Assembly: GCA_025451455.1 (NCBI GenBank)
Contig: JANWKI010000094.1
Location: 1-34,444, forward strand
From: Ignavibacteria bacterium
GTDB taxonomy: Bacteria; Bacteroidota; Ignavibacteria; Tepidaquicellales; OLB5
Length of the DNA: 34,444 nucleotides
Direction of reading: 5' to 3'
Numbering within the stretch: position 1 is the first letter of the stretch; each line of letters begins with the position of its first letter. This document shows, in pieces, positions 31,129 to 34,444 of this stretch. The notes beneath the pieces are model-generated. The model worked only from the letters and a program-made list of their open reading frames with translations. It was not told the origin of the DNA and made no database searches. Position numbers and translations under genes: made by a program.

Positions 31129-32808
31129 ATGAAATCATTGAAATTATTAATAATAGCGTTTTTTTGCCTTTTCTTGGCATCCTGCAGCAAAAATCCGGAA
31201 GTAATATACATTAACGGAAAAATATACACGCTCGATAAGAACAACACAATTGTTGAAGCAATTGCAGTGCATGAAGGCAGGATACTTGCCCTTGGAAAGT
31301 CCGGTGAGCTTACCGAAAAGTACAAGGATGCAAAAGTAATTGACCTCAAAGGCAAAACTGTCGTTCCCGGATTCATTGACGCCGAGGCGAACTTGATGGA
31401 ATTTTCAAAACAGTTAAGCCTGCTTGATCTGAGGAACGCAAAGTCAGTTGATGAAATACTTAGCATAGTTTCCGAAAGAGTCAAAACTTCCAAACCCGAT
31501 GAATGGATAGGCGGATTCGGCTGGGATGAACTGAAGATTCCTGAGAAAGATATGGAAAGAATGAATCATACTTTGCTGGATAAGATATCCTCGGGCCAGT
31601 TTATTTACCTCGTCAATGCCTTAGGAAATACTACATGGGTGAATAAGAAAGTACTGGACTTAACCAAGGTGAATAAGGATACACCGGACCCTGAAAACGG
31701 AGCGATCGGCTTTGATGACAATAATAATCCCACAGGCTTGTTTTATGAATCAGCCCAGGCAATTGTTATCAGTATCCTCCCTCAGCCCTCTGAGCAGGAA
31801 GTTATCAGGAATATTGAACGGGGCATTAACGAACTTTTCAAATACGGAATAACAGAAATAAATGATGCAAATATTACCGAGCAGGGGCTTAATGTTTACA
31901 AAAAGATGGTAGATGATAATAAATTCCCTATAAGGCTATATGCAATGATACCCGGCAAAGGTCCCTTGTTTGAAAAATATATTTCAAGCGGTCCGGAAAA
32001 CTACAAAGACAGGATAAATGTAAAATGCGTAAGCCTTGAATACGACGGGTATTTCGAATCTCAGGATGCTGCAATGGAAAACGATTACAACGCAGACCCC
32101 AAGAGAATGACACCGTTTAATGATGAGTTTGATATTAAGGAAATGACAAAGAAAGCTTACGAAAAAGATTTCCAGATATCGGTAAAGACAGTTGGTGACA
32201 GAGCCGTTACCCTGACGCTTAATGCAATAGAATCGGTGACAAAGGAAGTGAAGCCAAAAGCAGGCAGAACAAGGCTTGAGTATCTTGAATTTGTGAAACA
32301 AGCAGATATGCAGAGGATAAAGCAGCTTGAGATCATTCCCTCCATAAGGCCTGAAGTTACACTGGCTGATAAAATTGCATTACCCGAATTGATAAAACCT
32401 GAAAACGGCCAGAATCTGGGGCTTTGGAACACTCTCTACAATCAGAACAATTTTGTTATTTCAGGAACTGATTTCCCGTATCACACAATTAACCCGCTTG
32501 TGCTGATGTACTATCTTTCCACCGGGCTCTCGCTGGATACAGCTTTCAACAGGATATCAAACAATGCATCCCAGAAAATAAGTTTGCTTGAGGCGCTGAA
32601 GTCATTCACGGTTTACGCGGCATATGCTTCATTTTGCGATGATGTTAAGGGAACACTGGAAAAGGACAAGTTTGCCGATATGGTTGTTATTTCAAATGAT
32701 ATTCTTTCTTCAGACCCCGCTGTACTTCTTAAGACCCGTGTATTAATGACAATAATAAGGGGCGAGGTTTTATATGAAAATAAAACTCCCGCTGCCTTAA
32801 ATTATTAA
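31129..32808 (+). CDS. Amidohydrolase-3 (YtcJ-like) fold lipoprotein lacking metal ligands
   Basis: A 559-residue lipoprotein from the ATG at 31129, with a signal peptide and lipobox 'FLASCS' (Cys19). The fold is that of YtcJ/amidohydrolase-3: 'YINGKIYTLDKNN', 'AIAVHEGRILALGKSGEL', 'IDLKGKTVVPGFIDAE', 'DEWIGGFGWDE', 'DTPDPENGAIG' and, near the end, 'GTLEKDKFADMVVIS'. Yet the metal-binding residues of the family are gone. 'GFID.H.H' is 'GFIDAEANL', 'VH.IGDRA' is 'VKTVGDRA', 'R.EH' is 'RLEY', and 'DGH..WVN' is 'LGNTTWVN'. It is probably a non-catalytic, membrane-attached relative. Its stop overlaps the prmC start by one base, so the two are co-transcribed. Confidence 0.88.
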   Translation: MKSLKLLIIAFFCLFLASCSKNPEVIYINGKIYTLDKNNTIVEAIAVHEGRILALGKSGELTEKYKDAKVIDLKGKTVVPGFIDAEANLMEFSKQLSLLDLRNAKSVDEILSIVSERVKTSKPDEWIGGFGWDELKIPEKDMERMNHTLLDKISSGQFIYLVNALGNTTWVNKKVLDLTKVNKDTPDPENGAIGFDDNNNPTGLFYESAQAIVISILPQPSEQEVIRNIERGINELFKYGITEINDANITEQGLNVYKKMVDDNKFPIRLYAMIPGKGPLFEKYISSGPENYKDRINVKCVSLEYDGYFESQDAAMENDYNADPKRMTPFNDEFDIKEMTKKAYEKDFQISVKTVGDRAVTLTLNAIESVTKEVKPKAGRTRLEYLEFVKQADMQRIKQLEIIPSIRPEVTLADKIALPELIKPENGQNLGLWNTLYNQNNFVISGTDFPYHTINPLVLMYYLSTGLSLDTAFNRISNNASQKISLLEALKSFTVYAAYASFCDDVKGTLEKDKFADMVVISNDILSSDPAVLLKTRVLMTIIRGEVLYENKTPAALNY

Positions 32809-33677
32809 TGGCGGAAGTTTCGAAAATTTGGCGTATAATAGATTTGCTGAAGATTACCGAAGGACTGCTCAAAGAAAAAGGCATTTCAAGCCCGAGGCTA
32901 AATGCAGAACTTCTCTTAAGTGATACTCTGAATACCAATAGAATGGACCTTTATCTGAATTTTGAAAAACCGCTTCAGGAAAGTGAGCTTACAGAATTCA
33001 GGGGAAAGATCAAAAGACGGCTAAGCAGAGAACCTTTACAGTATGTAACCGGCAAATGCGGTTTTTACGGCATGGAATTTAAGGTAGGCCCCTCTGTGTT
33101 AATACCCCGCCCTGAAACAGAAACCCTGATCGATGTTTCGCTGGAAAATATTAGAGCAAGAGAACTTGATAATCCAAAGATCCTTGAAATAGGAACAGGT
33201 TCCGGATGTATATCGATAGCAATTGCAGGTAAGATAAACTGCAGAATAGATTCAATTGATACAAGCAATGATGCTCTGAAAATTGCAGAAGAAAATTCGG
33301 GAACAAACAATACTTCTTCAAAAATAAATTTTCAGCTTAAGGATATATTCAGGGACGTCATGGATTTTTCAGGATATGATATAGTAATAAGCAATCCGCC
33401 TTACATAGCTTTTAATGAACTGGAAACTTTGGAGCCTGAAGTAAGGGATTTTGAGCCGCTTGCCGCACTGACTGATAATGAAGACGGGCTGAAGTTTTAC
33501 AGAAGAATTTTTGAGCTTGCTACAAAAACTGACGGAAAGACCAGTGTATTGCTTGAAATCGGAGACGGTAAAAGAGCAAACGTTGAAAATCTCGCTATTA
33601 ATATGGGGATAACAAACTACTGTTTTTACAAAGATCTGCTGAATATTGACCGCGTAATTTACGCCGAAATTTGGTAG
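32808..33677 (+). CDS. prmC: Peptide chain release factor N5-glutamine methyltransferase PrmC
   Basis: Methylates the GGQ glutamine of RF1 and RF2 with SAM. The 289-residue protein has the N-terminal helical domain with 'GISSPRLNAELLLSDTL' (~29-45) and 'REPLQYVTGKCGFYGMEFKVGPSVLIPRPETETLID' (written here as the family block, ~75-110). The SAM motif is 'ILEIGTGSGCISIAIA' (~125-140), and the catalytic 'ISNPPYIA' (~193-200) is followed by 'LEPEVRDFEPLAALT'. Length is normal. Its ATG overlaps the stop of the lipoprotein gene by one base (TAATG). The usual neighbour prfA is not here. A 129-bp gap with a palindromic repeat separates it from dtd. Confidence 0.96.
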   Translation: MAEVSKIWRIIDLLKITEGLLKEKGISSPRLNAELLLSDTLNTNRMDLYLNFEKPLQESELTEFRGKIKRRLSREPLQYVTGKCGFYGMEFKVGPSVLIPRPETETLIDVSLENIRARELDNPKILEIGTGSGCISIAIAGKINCRIDSIDTSNDALKIAEENSGTNNTSSKINFQLKDIFRDVMDFSGYDIVISNPPYIAFNELETLEPEVRDFEPLAALTDNEDGLKFYRRIFELATKTDGKTSVLLEIGDGKRANVENLAINMGITNYCFYKDLLNIDRVIYAEIW

Positions 33678-33702
33678 TGGGGATTTTCATTTCTCAAAAA
33701 AA

Positions 33703-33773
33703 TGTCATTCTGAACTTGTTTCAGAATCTTTGAGAATTTAGACAAAAGACCCTGAAATAAATTCAGGGTGACA
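33703..33773. repeat. Double-hairpin repeat TGTCATTCTGAA...TTCAGGGTGACA
   Basis: Two hairpins, ATTCTGAA...TTCAGAAT (33707-33727) and ACCCTGAA...TTCAGGGT (33749-33769), are framed by TGTCA and TGACA ends that pair with each other (about 10 of 12 bases). The terminal inverted repeats and ~71-bp size resemble a small non-autonomous element. It separates prmC from dtd. Confidence 0.7.
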
Positions 33774-33806
33774 ATTGAAGAAGAAAAAATTTGATGTAAC
33801 ATTATT

Positions 33807-34262
33807 ATGATAGCTTTAATACAAAGAGTACTGGAATCCAAAGTAACAGTTGATGCTGAACTAATTGATATGATAGGAGGCGGGCTGCTGGTACTGCTTG
33901 GTGTAAGGCAGGAAGATACGGTTAGTGACGCTAAATATCTTGCTGCTAAAACCGCGAACCTCAGGATATTTTCTGATGATGAGGGAAAGATGAATTTATC
34001 ACTTCTGGATAACGGGCTTGAAGCACTTGTGGTCTCACAGTTCACTCTGCATGCTGATACAAGGCACGGCAACAGACCAAGCTTTACGGAAGCGGCTGAA
34101 CCGGAGCGTGCTAACGAGCTTTATGAAGAGTATATACAGGAAATGAAAGAGCTCATCGGGCGTGATAAAGTGCACAAAGGAACATTTGGCGCCATGATGA
34201 AAGTAAAGCTTGTTAATGACGGCCCGGTAACAATAATACTCAGAAGCAAAAACGATCACTGA
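33807..34262 (+). CDS. dtd: D-aminoacyl-tRNA deacylase
   Basis: Removes D-amino acids wrongly charged to tRNA. The 151-residue length is exact for the family. 'MIALIQRVLESKVTV' is the standard start, 'LVVSQFTLHADTRHGNRPSF' (~75-94) holds the chiral-proofreading Ser-Gln-x-Thr segment, and 'GTFGAMMKVKLVNDGPVTIIL' (~126-146) has the cross-subunit Gly-Pro motif. The TGA stop overlaps the ATG of the next gene (TGATG), so translation is probably coupled. Confidence 0.97.
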   Translation: MIALIQRVLESKVTVDAELIDMIGGGLLVLLGVRQEDTVSDAKYLAAKTANLRIFSDDEGKMNLSLLDNGLEALVVSQFTLHADTRHGNRPSFTEAAEPERANELYEEYIQEMKELIGRDKVHKGTFGAMMKVKLVNDGPVTIILRSKNDH

Positions 34263-34444
34263 TGGTTAATACTGCAATAATCGGATTTGGAAAACTGGGC
34301 TCTCATTTATTTTATGCTCTGAAAAAAACCGGTAAATATAACTTAATGCGTATTCCAAAAAATATATCCGGCAGAAATTACAGAACAATGATAGATGCAT
34401 GCAGTGTAATATTTATTTGCGTACAGGATTCCCGGATCTCTAAA
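34262..34444 (+). CDS. Rossmann-fold/DUF2520-type oxidoreductase (5' part only)
   Basis: The gene is cut by the window edge and absent from the ORF track. From the ATG at 34262 it reads MVNTAIIGFGKLGSHLFYALKKTGKY and on to 'SVIFICVQDSRISK'. This is an NAD(P)-binding start (GFGKLG, a G-x-G-x-x-G) followed by the 'V...V.D..I' strand seen in DUF2520 proteins, which resemble ProC and NADP-oxidoreductases. The family is common beside housekeeping genes in Bacteroidota. Only 61 residues are visible, so the assignment is provisional. Confidence 0.65.
   Translation, partial: MVNTAIIGFGKLGSHLFYALKKTGKYNLMRIPKNISGRNYRTMIDACSVIFICVQDSRISK

Noticed and set aside
1-34444. tRNA, rRNA, riboswitch, CRISPR or transposase
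   Set aside because: I looked for cloverleaf patterns, regular spacer-repeat arrays, known riboswitch settings (for example ahead of metF) and transposase motifs and saw none; the repeats present are isolated palindromes.

Overview
The window looks like chromosomal DNA from a member of the Ignavibacteria (Bacteroidota/Chlorobi side). The main evidence is four secreted proteins. Three end in complete type IX secretion (T9SS type A) sorting domains; the fourth runs off the window edge inside its own copy of the 'QNYPNPFNP' linker that opens the domain. The wording of these tails ('YDLLGREV.TLVNEELKPGTYE') is the form I associate with Ignavibacteria. Supporting signs are an A+T-leaning composition, several TTG starts, and promoters that fit both TTGACA-17-TATAAT and the Bacteroidota TTG-N20-TAnnTTTG pattern. 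There are no transposases, tRNAs, rRNAs, CRISPR arrays or phage genes.

Layout. (1) 1-4.6 kb: three tandem minus-strand genes for T9SS-exported, Ycf48/BNR-type beta-propeller proteins, the last cut by the window edge, behind a promoter overlapped by a perfect 10-bp-arm palindrome. (2) 4.6-8.7 kb, minus: acyl-CoA carboxylase carboxyltransferase with an unusual Lys/His-rich insert, rlmN, a tiny HicB-like protein, arginase. (3) 8.8-13.2 kb: a small secreted protein (plus), then a DUF2461 protein, a crotonase, a ROK sugar kinase lacking most of its zinc site, and rarA (minus). (4) 13.2-18.4 kb: a six-gene minus-strand unit (TolB-like propeller, metF, class II aldolase, ddl, ftsB-like, M42 aminopeptidase) with a promoter at one end and a strong intrinsic terminator at the other. 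(5) 18.4-19.5 kb: a 1.1-kb gap packed with several kinds of palindromic repeat. (6) 19.5-25.7 kb, plus: glutamate dehydrogenase, then a membrane protein, bamD, a hotdog thioesterase, ccmA and ccmB, then a TPR protein. (7) 25.7-28.5 kb, minus: ftsE, pdxA, an M48 protease. (8) 28.5-31.1 kb: repeats, a small coiled-coil protein and a fourth T9SS protein. (9) 31.1 kb to the end, plus: a lipoprotein with an amidohydrolase fold but no metal-binding histidines, prmC, dtd and the start of a Rossmann/DUF2520 gene.

Most of the window is housekeeping: envelope building (bamD, ddl, ftsB, ftsE), cytochrome c biogenesis (ccmAB), translation quality (rlmN, prmC, dtd), nitrogen and one-carbon metabolism (gdhA, arginase, metF, pdxA) and acyl-CoA chemistry. 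I do not see a clear new multi-gene system. The observations most worth checking are the apparent amidohydrolase pseudoenzyme, the degenerate ROK zinc site, the insert in the carboxyltransferase, the palindrome over the T9SS promoter, the shared promoter pattern, and the repeat families that fill the intergenic gaps.
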